The position numbers and the translations under genes were made by a program. 64,000 bases of DNA, taken from an uncultured Eubacteriales bacterium. Lineage in GTDB: Bacteria > Bacillota > Clostridia > Oscillospirales > Oscillospiraceae. Positions 8,670-16,397 of this stretch are shown here, one piece after another. The notes beneath the pieces were generated by a model. That model was given only the letters and a program-made list of their open reading frames with translations. It did no database searches and was not told the DNA's origin. The stretch is from contig UQZR01000012.1 in NCBI GenBank assembly GCA_900545585.1, positions 6,479 through 70,478 on the forward strand. The letters are read 5' to 3'. Position 1 is the stretch's first letter. Each line of letters opens with the position of its first letter.

Positions 8670-9662
8670 TTAGATCTTGTCCTTTCTGCGGGGAGTGGGG
8701 GGCAGCTTCTTGACGATTGACTCGTTGTAGGCTATCGACCCATCCGGTGCCATGTAGGGGGATTTCTCCACAGTGTCAACAGCGTATTGCTTATACCATG
8801 CCGCACCGTCGGCGGAATGAACCGTTGTGTATTGGCCCTCGGGTGCAACATACTGATCTGCATGATACATTCCGAAAGCGATGCCTTCCGGATGCTCGGC
8901 GGTAACTTCGGTGCCTGTGATACGCCCGCCGCCGATCTCAACATTCTGGTATTGAGGAATGTTTTCAGCACCGGCTTCCAAAGCAGCGTGCCCCATGTAA
9001 GAGTGCAAAGCGTCAACAGCTTTCTCACCGGAAATTGTACCCATCTGGGTAATGTTCCCGGTGGCAACAGAACCGATCACATTGTTGGCGAAATTGCCGC
9101 CCTTGCTGACGGACGAAGTATAGATGTGGCCGCCGATACCCCCTGCAGCACCGCCTACGAGACCACCAAGGCCAGAGGCTTTTGTTTCTGAGGGAGTTGT
9201 TGCTGTTTTTACCGCATTGTTCGTGACCTTCCGGCCAATCACCCCAGCCAAACCGCCGCTGGCAAAGCCGGCACCAAAGCCGCCACCCTTACCGCCACCG
9301 CTTGCATTCACATGGGTGGAATTGCTGCTGTGCCCACCGCCGAAATGGTGGCTGGAAAAGCTCTTGAATCCACTGAAGCCCCGGGCGGCTATTAAGGCCT
9401 CCGCCAGCATACTGCCGCCGGTATGACCTACATTGACCCCAAGACTTGCCATGAAAGAGTCGATTTTCTGTGATACTTTGAGAAAACCAATCGCACACAT
9501 GAACCAAATCAGGACATTGCCGGATACAGCTTCTTTGCCCACGGCGTCTACCTGTGCCTGCACTTCTTCCTCCGAAACGGCGGCAAAAGCGGGTTGGCAG
9601 CACAGGCAGGCAAGAAGACCGACCATGAGCGCAAGAAACAGAATTCTTCTGAGTTTTTTCAT
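8670..9662 (-). CDS. Signal-peptide, glycine-rich conjugal transfer protein
   Basis: A 330-residue protein starts at the ATG at 9662 behind AAGGAGGGG. Residues 1-25 form a Sec signal peptide (MKKLRRILFLALMVGLLACL, then AFA). A short hydrophobic segment (VLIWFMCAIGFLKVSQ) and a long Gly/Ser/His-rich low-complexity region follow. The hydrophilic C-terminal domain ends in basic residues. It lies between VirB4 and the TrbL-like gene, so it should be a surface or channel component. In related elements a PrgI-type membrane protein usually occurs around this place, but I see none. Confidence 0.7.
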   Translation of the reverse strand: MKKLRRILFLALMVGLLACLCCQPAFAAVSEEEVQAQVDAVGKEAVSGNVLIWFMCAIGFLKVSQKIDSFMASLGVNVGHTGGSMLAEALIAARGFSGFKSFSSHHFGGGHSSNSTHVNASGGGKGGGFGAGFASGGLAGVIGRKVTNNAVKTATTPSETKASGLGGLVGGAAGGIGGHIYTSSVSKGGNFANNVIGSVATGNITQMGTISGEKAVDALHSYMGHAALEAGAENIPQYQNVEIGGGRITGTEVTAEHPEGIAFGMYHADQYVAPEGQYTTVHSADGAAWYKQYAVDTVEKSPYMAPDGSIAYNESIVKKLPPTPRRKDKI

Positions 9663-9673
9663 TACGCCCCTCC

Positions 9674-10384
9674 TTAAAGCGAAAGCGGGTTGGAGATAAA
9701 CGAACCAACCATGCTCGTAAATAGGCGCAGACACCAGGCGTTCATAAGCAGCAGAAAAATCTGCCCGCCCAGCATCCGGCACCAGGATTTCCAGATGTTT
9801 GATGTGGTCTGGCTTGCCCCCATCGCAAAAGCGACTGGTGCAGTATAGACCAGCACACCAAGCAATACATATCGTTCCGCTGCTTCAAGCAGCAGTTTCA
9901 GATAGTTCCATGCCAAAATGATGACCAGAATCAAAGTGATCAAGGCCACGGCTCCATTGGCGCATACACCGATGATCACCAGCATCACCGAATTGAAATC
10001 GGCAAAGCTGAGGGGCGGCAGTTCCGAATCCATGATCCAGCGGTACGGGGTGCCGCCGATGGTCAGTATCGTGTTGATGATCTCGTCTGAAAAAAGTGCC
10101 AGCAGAATGAAGAGAACCGAGCGGATGCTCAGCTTCACAGGATCTTCTGCCTCGATGCCGGCGCTCAGACCAAAATTCTTAAACAGCTGCCATACCCAGT
10201 TGAGCAAAATCAGACCGACAGCCAGAGCTACAAAAATCCCGTACATCGTCTCTGCGGCGGGGAAATAGCGCAGAAAAACGGTCATGTCACAACCAAGCGC
10301 GCCCAAAACCGAAGTAGTCACAAGGTCGAGACCTGCCATGATCTGCTCTGCAATCCATTCAACGATGCCATCCAGGATACCCAT
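9674..10384 (-). CDS. TrbL/VirB6-like polytopic transfer protein (CD1112 family)
   Basis: This 236-residue protein has about five or six membrane spans. Landmarks are GIVEWIAEQIMAGLDLVTTS at the start, a central IEAEDPVKLSIRS cytoplasmic loop, and GASQTTSNIWKSWCRMLGGQ near the end. These match the VirB6/TrbL-like CD1112 family, which forms the inner-membrane part of Gram-positive type IV channels. It is on the same transcript as VirB4 and 11 bases upstream of the signal-peptide gene. Confidence 0.88.
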   Translation of the reverse strand: MGILDGIVEWIAEQIMAGLDLVTTSVLGALGCDMTVFLRYFPAAETMYGIFVALAVGLILLNWVWQLFKNFGLSAGIEAEDPVKLSIRSVLFILLALFSDEIINTILTIGGTPYRWIMDSELPPLSFADFNSVMLVIIGVCANGAVALITLILVIILAWNYLKLLLEAAERYVLLGVLVYTAPVAFAMGASQTTSNIWKSWCRMLGGQIFLLLMNAWCLRLFTSMVGSFISNPLSL

Positions 10385-10423
10385 AAATTACGCCTCCTTC
10401 CAGCGGGTGTAGAGTTGTCTCTG

Positions 10424-10822
10424 TCATCCAGCCCACTGACCGCCGGCAAACAGAGGCGTCACATAAGCCATGATAAAGCCTAATCCGTTGAGGATCGCCC
10501 AGGTGATACAGATGCGCTTCAGCCAAGCACGGCTTTCATCGACGGTCCGGCCCGAGCGGGAGAAGTTCATCAGCAGCAGGGCGACCGAGGCGGTCACAAT
10601 AGCCGCAATGGTGGAAATTGCGACAATCTGCTTGTAGACATCCTGCATGATCTCTTTGGCTTTAGACCAAACATCGGTTGCAGCAAAGGCCGGCTGACAG
10701 AAAACCAGCGACATCGTGACGCAGAGAAAAGCCATATAGGCGAGTTTGGCAGCGGAAAAATGATGCTGAGGCGTGCGGTCGGCATCTTTCCGCTTCGACT
10801 GGGGAAGTTTCAGTTTCTTCAA
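10424..10822 (-). CDS. VirB2-like small membrane protein
   Basis: The best start is TTG 10822, because GGAGG lies eight bases before it; a longer frame to 10993 runs through a terminator. The 132-residue product has a basic N-terminus, a signal-like segment ending AFA, and two hydrophobic helices with a short loop (SRSGRTVDESRAW). Size, topology and position upstream of the TrbL-like gene suggest a pilin- or Maff2-like subunit, though it is not a close match to either. Confidence 0.65.
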   Translation of the reverse strand: MKKLKLPQSKRKDADRTPQHHFSAAKLAYMAFLCVTMSLVFCQPAFAATDVWSKAKEIMQDVYKQIVAISTIAAIVTASVALLLMNFSRSGRTVDESRAWLKRICITWAILNGLGFIMAYVTPLFAGGQWAG

Positions 10823-10875
10823 TGTTTGAGGACCTCCAATCCAAATGTGATGATCGTTGCTCAAAAGCAAAGAAC

Positions 10876-10906
10876 AAGCCCGCACCTGATTTGCAGATGC
10901 GGGCTT
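10876..10906 (-). terminator. Terminator before the transfer genes
   Basis: AAGCCCGCA and TGCGGGCTT pair around a 13-base loop and are followed on the minus strand by a T-rich tract. It would end transcripts from the 11-12 kb regulator genes and separate them from the transfer operon. Confidence 0.7.
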
Positions 10907-11075
10907 ATTCCCGGGCCGGACGGCCGTTTGGACAGAAAAAAAGCACTTCGGAAAAAGGCGCTGTTCTCTGTCCGTATTCGGTTTTGGGTGCAAGTTTGAG
11001 CATATTCAGTCTAACACATTGAGATTTACGCCTCAAGGGCAGAAACGCGCCAATTATTTTCCCGATATGTGCCAA

Positions 11076-11627
11076 TTATTTGCCCTGCTTGTTTTCGCCG
11101 GCCGTCAAGTCTGGGAAAAATTGCTCCAGCACATTCAGGCTGTCCTTGGAGGTATATCCCCACAGCACGGAACTGAGGGCTTCAATGGCCTCCCGCCGCT
11201 TACGGTAATAGGTACGGAAGGAAATATCCCGGATATGAGGGCGCAGGTTCTCGATGATCTCCTCCACATTTTTCAACTGCTGGGGGGAGAGAAAAGAGTA
11301 GTACAGAAGCCAGTAGTATGCTTCACCGTTCTTGTGCTTGGTGCGGAGCAGATCGACTGCCGAATCCAGCAATTTCAGCATTTTGTGGCTGCGCTCAATG
11401 CACTTGGCGTGATGCTCAATATCGCTGCCCGCCAGATCGGCGCCGGCCAGGTAGACAGAATCCAGAAAATCCTCGATGGAAGTGCCATACTCGATCTCAA
11501 ATTTTGTCCGGACATGCTGAACAGACAGCTCCAGGCTCCATACCACATCACGGTATTTCTTCAGCAGCTTCCAGGTGTCGTGGTACAGCGGGTTTTCAGC
11601 AACATTCTTTTCGTCAAATTTCTTCAT
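11076..11627 (-). CDS. ArpU/RinA-like regulatory protein, uncertain
   Basis: A 183-residue, all-helical, charged protein starts at ATG 11627 behind AAGGAGG. A C-terminal stretch with ISFRTYYRKRREAIEALSS followed by GYTSKDSLNVLEQF reads like the sigma-4-type helix-turn-helix of phage ArpU/RinA activators. It is co-directional with, and 12 bases after, the 379-residue neighbour. Control of the transfer operon is inferred. Confidence 0.5.
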   Translation of the reverse strand: MKKFDEKNVAENPLYHDTWKLLKKYRDVVWSLELSVQHVRTKFEIEYGTSIEDFLDSVYLAGADLAGSDIEHHAKCIERSHKMLKLLDSAVDLLRTKHKNGEAYYWLLYYSFLSPQQLKNVEEIIENLRPHIRDISFRTYYRKRREAIEALSSVLWGYTSKDSLNVLEQFFPDLTAGENKQGK

Positions 11628-11639
11628 GGTTATGCCTCC

Positions 11640-12779
11640 TTATTTGTTTTCAACAATGGGGTTGAGAGTAAGTTCAAAACTTGCGACCTGCTTGTTGCCA
11701 CACAACACAGCCAGGCCTAAGCGCAACACAGTTTGCTCGTGTGCGCGGGGTAGTAATTCTTCCCGGCAGTCGCCCGATAAAGGATATAACTTGTAGTGAG
11801 AGAGGGAGCATCCAAAGCACGAAATCCCTTGTGCCATCAGGATTTGCGCCATTTTCTGCATGATGATTTCAATGTGAGATTTTGAAACGCTGGAGAGTTC
11901 GTCTGAAACGATGACCTCATGCTCCATGGTGGGCTCTTCCTGGTCAACACAGCCCTCCGCAGGAAGCTCCAGACGGATATTGAGTGTCATAGCGACCTCC
12001 TCTTTGTCCACCATCACATCAGATATTTCAAACATGGTGGACAAGTAGTTTTTAAGATAGATCACGCTGCCGTGGCGGCCGGGGAAGGACATGAGGGAAA
12101 TATAGTCCAAGGCGGACAGCTTTTTAAGAATACGGCCAACGGTGGCCCGGGACAGTCCCCAGCGGGCAGCAAGTTCCGTATAGGTGACCAAAGGATTGCC
12201 AGTGCCATTGCGGAAATAGGCTACAGGCCCAAGACCCGACCCCTGCACTTGACTGTCGTTGTAGATGGCCGAAACCCATAGATCCAGCACGATATCCATT
12301 TCGGAACAGCGGTCAGAGCTGATTAGGTCAGTAACGATAGATACCGGCAGAAAGAAAAAGCCGGTGTCCTTTTGACAGGGAGCGTTATACTCCAAAACCG
12401 TGTTGTGCCGGGCCCAGTTCCGGATTTTATAGCGGATCACATTTCCGCGCCCGAGAGAGGAGAAGTCAATGAGGTGCCGCTGCTGAAGCTCTCCCAGGAT
12501 GGAAAGCGCCTGACACTGAAAACGAGTCCGAAACCATTGAGACAGTTCTTTGAGCGTACAGACCCATTCGCCGGGGTAGACGGTGTAGCTGATGCCATCG
12601 ATGTGCCGGTATGAGGTGCGGAAGTTTGCAAAGCTGCAAAGCACGGTATAATGAAAAAGGCCGGAGCCGCCGCTTGCGCGAATGCTCCGGTCATCTATCA
12701 GACGATGGATAAACTGTCGGTAAATCCGACAGCGTGGATAGTCCACCACCTGTTTAATTTGTAATTGATAGGCTGGCAT
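11640..12779 (-). CDS. Helix-turn-helix ICE protein
   Basis: A 379-residue protein starts at ATG 12779 behind AAAAAGGAG. It has two winged-helix-like segments: an N-terminal one around WVCTLKELSQWFRTRFQCQA, and a second near residue 205 with VTYTELAARWGLSRATVGRI, a textbook helix-turn-helix. The C-terminal part is acidic then mixed alpha/beta. Being the first minus-strand gene at the right end of the element, it is probably an element regulator or replication-linked protein. I cannot name the family. Confidence 0.65.
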   Translation of the reverse strand: MPAYQLQIKQVVDYPRCRIYRQFIHRLIDDRSIRASGGSGLFHYTVLCSFANFRTSYRHIDGISYTVYPGEWVCTLKELSQWFRTRFQCQALSILGELQQRHLIDFSSLGRGNVIRYKIRNWARHNTVLEYNAPCQKDTGFFFLPVSIVTDLISSDRCSEMDIVLDLWVSAIYNDSQVQGSGLGPVAYFRNGTGNPLVTYTELAARWGLSRATVGRILKKLSALDYISLMSFPGRHGSVIYLKNYLSTMFEISDVMVDKEEVAMTLNIRLELPAEGCVDQEEPTMEHEVIVSDELSSVSKSHIEIIMQKMAQILMAQGISCFGCSLSHYKLYPLSGDCREELLPRAHEQTVLRLGLAVLCGNKQVASFELTLNPIVENK

Positions 12780-12835
12780 AAGAATCTCCTTTTTATATAT
12801 AAGGTATGAAATTGGAACATGCTACGAGAAAAGCG

Positions 12836-12864
12836 TTGACTTGAATGGTTTTCTGGCTTATGCT
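12836..12864 (+). promoter_or_regulatory. Sigma-A promoter
   Basis: TTGACT and TATGCT are separated by 17 bases. The promoter is divergent from the ICE regulator gene and would give a long leader reaching the 40-residue frame at 13141. Confidence 0.55.
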
Positions 12865-13077
12865 ATTATTGTATGGCTTAGAGAATCCGGCTGGTATTTT
12901 GGCTGATTTGGGTTAACGGATTGCTCTTCATGTATGTTGGTTATGCCGAGAGGTGCAGCATTCGGGATGTACTTCATAGCTGCAGAATGTATCGCACTAT
13001 TTTCTGGAAATTCTCCGCAGAATATTCTGCTTGTGATTTTCTGGAAAAACGATTGAAAAAAGGCGAAAAAAACGGCC

Positions 13078-13108
13078 TACAACTTTTTACAACTTTTCTA
13101 CAACTTTT
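13078..13108. repeat. Three helically phased TACAACTTTT repeats
   Basis: Exact TACAACTTTT copies begin at 13078, 13088 and 13099, a spacing of 10-11 bases that puts them on one face of the helix. Such arrays bind oligomeric proteins. At an ICE end, integrase arm-site binding is a reasonable guess. Confidence 0.6.
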
Positions 13109-13140
13109 GCCCCGAATCAGACGAAACGGGAGGACAGTTT

Positions 13141-13263
13141 ATGAGATTTAAAAAGTTTGAAAAACCGTATAAAAACGCCAAATTTCAGGCAAAACGGGCT
13201 GTGATGAAGCAAGATGAAACGGTCAAAACTCAAATCCCCACCATGAAGCCGTTGGACAAGTAA
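13141..13263 (+). CDS. 40-residue basic protein, unknown
   Basis: ATG 13141 follows a good GGGAGGA site. The product is Lys-rich (MRFKKFEKPYKNAKFQAKRA at the start) and hydrophilic. A strong terminator follows at once. It may be a small chromosomal or element gene; nothing shows its function. Confidence 0.5.
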   Translation: MRFKKFEKPYKNAKFQAKRAVMKQDETVKTQIPTMKPLDK

Positions 13264-13272
13264 ACACGCAAA

Positions 13273-13310
13273 ACAGGCGGCCCATTTTGGGCCGCCTGTT
13301 TTTCTCTTTT
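13273..13310 (+). terminator. Rho-independent terminator
   Basis: ACAGGCGGCCC and GGGCCGCCTGT pair across ATTTT, followed by TTTTTCTCTTTT. It follows the 40-residue gene and separates it from the chromosomal operon. Confidence 0.85.
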
Positions 13311-13323
13311 TCCGCAGAAACTC

Positions 13324-13353
13324 TTGCCAGAGGGGGCGGCGGAATAGTATAAT
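13324..13353 (+). promoter_or_regulatory. Promoter of the GlmU-like/glmM operon
   Basis: TTGCCA and TATAAT with an 18-base spacer lie about 65 bases before the start at 13419. Confidence 0.55.
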
Positions 13354-13418
13354 GCTTCTAACCGCGCCGTTGGAGCGTATCATAGACCAGAAGGCGCGGA
13401 GACAAGGGGGCTATTGTC

Positions 13419-14081
13419 ATGTATACCATTCAAGACCTGTTCGACCTGTCCCATACCCGTGCGGCGGCGTATCTGGCGGGCTTCACCTATCCCTGGGAGG
13501 CGCTGGCCGGCATCGGTGACCTGATCCGGCAGCTGGGGCCCACACTGGAGCCGGACTTTGCGCAGCGCGCGCCGGAGGTTTGGGTACACAAGACCGCCGT
13601 GGTGGCGCCCACCGCCTATCTGGGCGCACCCTGCATCATCGGCGCAGGCACGGAGGTGCGCCACGGCGCGTTCATCCGCGGCAGCGCCCTGGTGGGCGAC
13701 AACTGCGTGGTGGGCAACTCCGTGGAGCTGAAGAACGTCATCCTGTTCGACGGCGTGCAGACGCCCCACTATAACTACGTGGGCGACAGCATCCTGGGCT
13801 ATAAGGCCCATATGGGCGCGGGCTCCATCACCTCCAACGTCAAGTCTGACAAGACGCTGGTGGTGGTTCGCTGCGGCGCAGAGCGTGCGGAGACGGGACG
13901 CAAGAAGGTGGGCGCCATGCTGGGCGACCACGTGGAGATCGGCTGCAACAGCGTGCTGAACCCCGGCACGGTGGTGGGCCGGAGCAGCCGTGTCTACCCG
14001 TTGTCCTCCGTGCGGGGGACGGTACCGGCGGACAGCATCTATAAGCGCGGCGGCGACATCGCCGCCCAGCGGGAGGAGTAA
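13419..14081 (+). CDS. Left-handed beta-helix acyltransferase-like protein (GlmU C-terminal type)
   Basis: This 220-residue protein has an N-terminal helical segment (YTIQDLFDL, then YPWEALAGIGDLI). A hexapeptide-repeat beta-helix follows from about residue 55 to 205 (VWVHKTAVVAPTAYLGAPCI, GAGTEVRHGAFIRGSALVGD, HMGAGSITSNVKSDKTLVVV). It resembles the acetyltransferase half of GlmU but lacks the uridylyltransferase domain. Its stop is nine bases before glmM, so the pair probably works in amino-sugar/UDP-GlcNAc metabolism. Whether it acetylates glucosamine-1-phosphate itself is not shown. Confidence 0.8.
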   Translation: MYTIQDLFDLSHTRAAAYLAGFTYPWEALAGIGDLIRQLGPTLEPDFAQRAPEVWVHKTAVVAPTAYLGAPCIIGAGTEVRHGAFIRGSALVGDNCVVGNSVELKNVILFDGVQTPHYNYVGDSILGYKAHMGAGSITSNVKSDKTLVVVRCGAERAETGRKKVGAMLGDHVEIGCNSVLNPGTVVGRSSRVYPLSSVRGTVPADSIYKRGGDIAAQREE

Positions 14082-14090
14082 GGAGCGACT

Positions 14091-15476
14091 ATGGGGAGAT
14101 ATTTCGGAACAGACGGCTTCCGTGGTGAGGCCAATGTGGACCTGACGGCGGACCACGCTTATCAGGTGGGACGTTTTCTGGGCTGGTACTACGGTGAGAC
14201 CAAGCGCCGCAGCGGCGACACCACGCCGGTGCGGGTGGTCATCGGCAAGGACACCCGCCGCAGCAGCTACATGTTTGAGTACGCGCTGGCCTCGGGACTG
14301 GTGGCCTCCGGCGCGGATGCCTATCTGCTGCATGTGACCACCACGCCCTCCGTGTCCTTTGTGGCGCGGACGGACGGGTTCGACTGCGGCATCATGATCT
14401 CCGCCAGCCACAACCCCTACTACGACAACGGCATCAAGCTCATCAGCGGCAGCGGTGAGAAGATGGACGAGGGCACCATCGCCTTCATCGAGGACTATCT
14501 GGACGGCAAGCTGGAGGTGTTCGGCCAGCGCTGGCAGCAGATCCCTCTGGCCCGGCGGGACCACATCGGCCGCACGGTGGACTATGTGGCGGGCCGCAAC
14601 CGCTACGTGGGCTACCTCATCTCTCTGGGGCTGTTCTCCTTTAAGGGCAAGCGCGTGGGATTGGACTGCGCCAACGGCAGCGCCTGGACCATTGCCAAGA
14701 GCGTCTTTGACGCACTGGGCGCCAAGACCTACGTCATGGGCGATGAGCCCGACGGCTTCAACATCAACAACGGCGTGGGCTCCACCCACATCGAGGCCCT
14801 GCGCCGCTTTGTGCTGGCCAACGAGCTGGATGTGGGCTTCGCCTACGATGGCGATGCCGACCGCTGCCTTGCCGTGGATGAGCAGGGCGGCATCATCACC
14901 GGCGACCATATCCTCTACGTCTGCGGGCGGCACCTGAAGCAGCAGGGCGAGCTGCCCCGCAACACGGTGGTGACCACCATTATGTCCAACTTCGGCCTGT
15001 ACCGCGCCTTTGACCGCGAGGGGATTTCCTACGCCAAGACCGCCGTGGGCGATAAGTACGTCTACGAGTACATGGCCAGGAACGGCTGCGCTCTGGGCGG
15101 CGAGCAGTCGGGCCACATTATCTTCTCCAAGTACGCCTCCACCGGCGACGGCGTGCTCACCAGCCTGAAGCTGATGGAGGTGATGCTGGAGCAGAAGAAG
15201 CCCCTCAGCAAGCTGACCGAGGGCCTCACCATCTATCCCCAGGTGCTGGAGAACGTCCGTGTCCAGGACAAAAAGACGGCGCGGGAGGATCCCGATGTGC
15301 AGGCCGCGGTGGATGCCGTGGCTGCGGAGCTGGGGGACACCGGCCGCGTGCTGGTGCGGGAATCCGGCACAGAGCCGGTGCTGCGGGTCATGGTGGAAGC
15401 GCCGGAGGACGCCATCTGCCGCCAGTGCGTGGACCGCGTGGTGGACGTGATCCGGCGGAACGGCCACTGCGTGTAA
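14091..15476 (+). CDS. glmM: Phosphoglucosamine mutase
   Basis: GlmM converts glucosamine-6-phosphate to glucosamine-1-phosphate for peptidoglycan precursors. At 461 residues it is near the usual 445-450. It begins RYFGTDGFRGEANVDLT and carries the phosphoserine loop ISASHNPYYDNGIK near residue 103. The metal loop DGDADRCLAVD and the C-terminal phosphate loop RESGTEPVLRVMVE are also present. All four phosphohexomutase motifs are intact. It is co-transcribed with the upstream GlmU-like gene and followed by a terminator. Confidence 0.93.
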   Translation: MGRYFGTDGFRGEANVDLTADHAYQVGRFLGWYYGETKRRSGDTTPVRVVIGKDTRRSSYMFEYALASGLVASGADAYLLHVTTTPSVSFVARTDGFDCGIMISASHNPYYDNGIKLISGSGEKMDEGTIAFIEDYLDGKLEVFGQRWQQIPLARRDHIGRTVDYVAGRNRYVGYLISLGLFSFKGKRVGLDCANGSAWTIAKSVFDALGAKTYVMGDEPDGFNINNGVGSTHIEALRRFVLANELDVGFAYDGDADRCLAVDEQGGIITGDHILYVCGRHLKQQGELPRNTVVTTIMSNFGLYRAFDREGISYAKTAVGDKYVYEYMARNGCALGGEQSGHIIFSKYASTGDGVLTSLKLMEVMLEQKKPLSKLTEGLTIYPQVLENVRVQDKKTAREDPDVQAAVDAVAAELGDTGRVLVRESGTEPVLRVMVEAPEDAICRQCVDRVVDVIRRNGHCV

Positions 15477-15500
15477 CCGGAAAACCATAAAAATCAGACA

Positions 15501-15536
15501 AAAATCAGGGAGCGCCCACCGGCGTTCCCTGATTTT
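15501..15536 (+). terminator. Terminator after glmM
   Basis: AAAATCAGGGA and TCCCTGATTTT form an A/T-flanked hairpin that can act in both directions. Confidence 0.85.
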
Positions 15537-15623
15537 ATGTTGACAACGGGAAAACACACCTATATTATAAAGAATATTCGGGCACACCGCCTTACCGGCG
15601 GCGCGCCAAAATGGGGAGGGCGT

Positions 15624-16379
15624 ATGGAGCGCATCACCAGTCGTAAAAATCCGCTGCTGGAGCATATGCGCCGGCTGGACAGCGCTGCCTTCCGGCGGCA
15701 GCAGGGGGAGTTCCTCTGCGACAGTCCCAAGCTGGTGGGGGAGGCCCTGCGCCACGGAGCGCGGGTGCTGGCCGTGGCCGTCAGCGACGGCGTAGAGCCG
15801 CCGGAGGGGCTGGATGCGTCGGTGCGGTGCGCGGCCGTGCCGCCGGATGTGATGGTCTCCATCTCGCCCATGCGCACGCCCCAGGGCATGCTGGCGGTGT
15901 GCCGCCTGCCGGACACCGCCCTGCCGGAGATGCTGCCGGGCAGCCGCTACGTGGTGCTGGACGGCGTACAGGACCCGGGCAACGTGGGCACGGTGCTGCG
16001 GACGGCGGATGCCTTCGGCTGCGACGGCGTGCTGCTGCTCACCGGCTGTGCCGATCCGTACAGCGTCAAGACGCTGCGCTCGTCCATGGGCGCGGTGTTC
16101 CGCATGCCGGTGTGGTGTACCGACGCCGCGGCCATGGGGCAGCGGCTCACCGCGGCGGGGCTGCCGCTGTACGGCGCGGCCCTGCGGGACGATACCGAGG
16201 ACGTGCGGGCGCTGGACCTGCGCCGCTGCGCCATCGCCATCGGCAGCGAGGGCAGGGGATTGACGGAGCAGGTGCTGGCCATGTGCGACAAAACGGTACG
16301 TATCCCCATGCGGGAGCACTGCGAGTCACTGAACGCGGCCATGGCGGCGGCGGTGCTGCTGTGGGAGGCCTATCGCTGA
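15624..16379 (+). CDS. TrmH-family (SpoU) RNA 2'-O-ribose methyltransferase
   Basis: The ATG at 15624 follows GGGGAGGG; the longer frame from 15537 overlaps the terminator. The 251-residue product has an N-terminal RNA-binding domain (MERITSRKNPLLEHMRRLDS) and a SPOUT domain. The SPOUT motifs are VLDGVQDPGNVGTVLRTADA, AIGSEGRGLTEQVL and IPMREHCESLNAAMAAAVLL, the SAM-binding trefoil knot. It methylates rRNA or tRNA; the target cannot be told from sequence. It is 18 bases upstream of dprA. Confidence 0.9.
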   Translation: MERITSRKNPLLEHMRRLDSAAFRRQQGEFLCDSPKLVGEALRHGARVLAVAVSDGVEPPEGLDASVRCAAVPPDVMVSISPMRTPQGMLAVCRLPDTALPEMLPGSRYVVLDGVQDPGNVGTVLRTADAFGCDGVLLLTGCADPYSVKTLRSSMGAVFRMPVWCTDAAAMGQRLTAAGLPLYGAALRDDTEDVRALDLRRCAIAIGSEGRGLTEQVLAMCDKTVRIPMREHCESLNAAMAAAVLLWEAYR

Positions 16380-16397
16380 AAAAGGGAGATGAGGGGG

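Larger units (their letters stand above)
12780..13140. other. AT-rich right boundary of the ICE
   Basis: No convincing gene is present, although a weak 76-codon frame exists. The stretch carries a plus-strand promoter at 12836-12864 and three phased repeats at 13078-13108. GC content rises sharply after 13300, so the element end most likely lies here. Confidence 0.5.

Noticed and set aside
12921..13151. A 76-codon plus-strand frame at the ICE edge
   Set aside because: No ribosome site; composition changes along it and it overlaps the phased repeats and the start of the 40-residue gene.
13380..16319. A 979-codon minus-strand frame opposite the glmM region
   Set aside because: It is antisense to well-supported genes, is His/Ala/Arg-rich and arises from high-GC codon bias.
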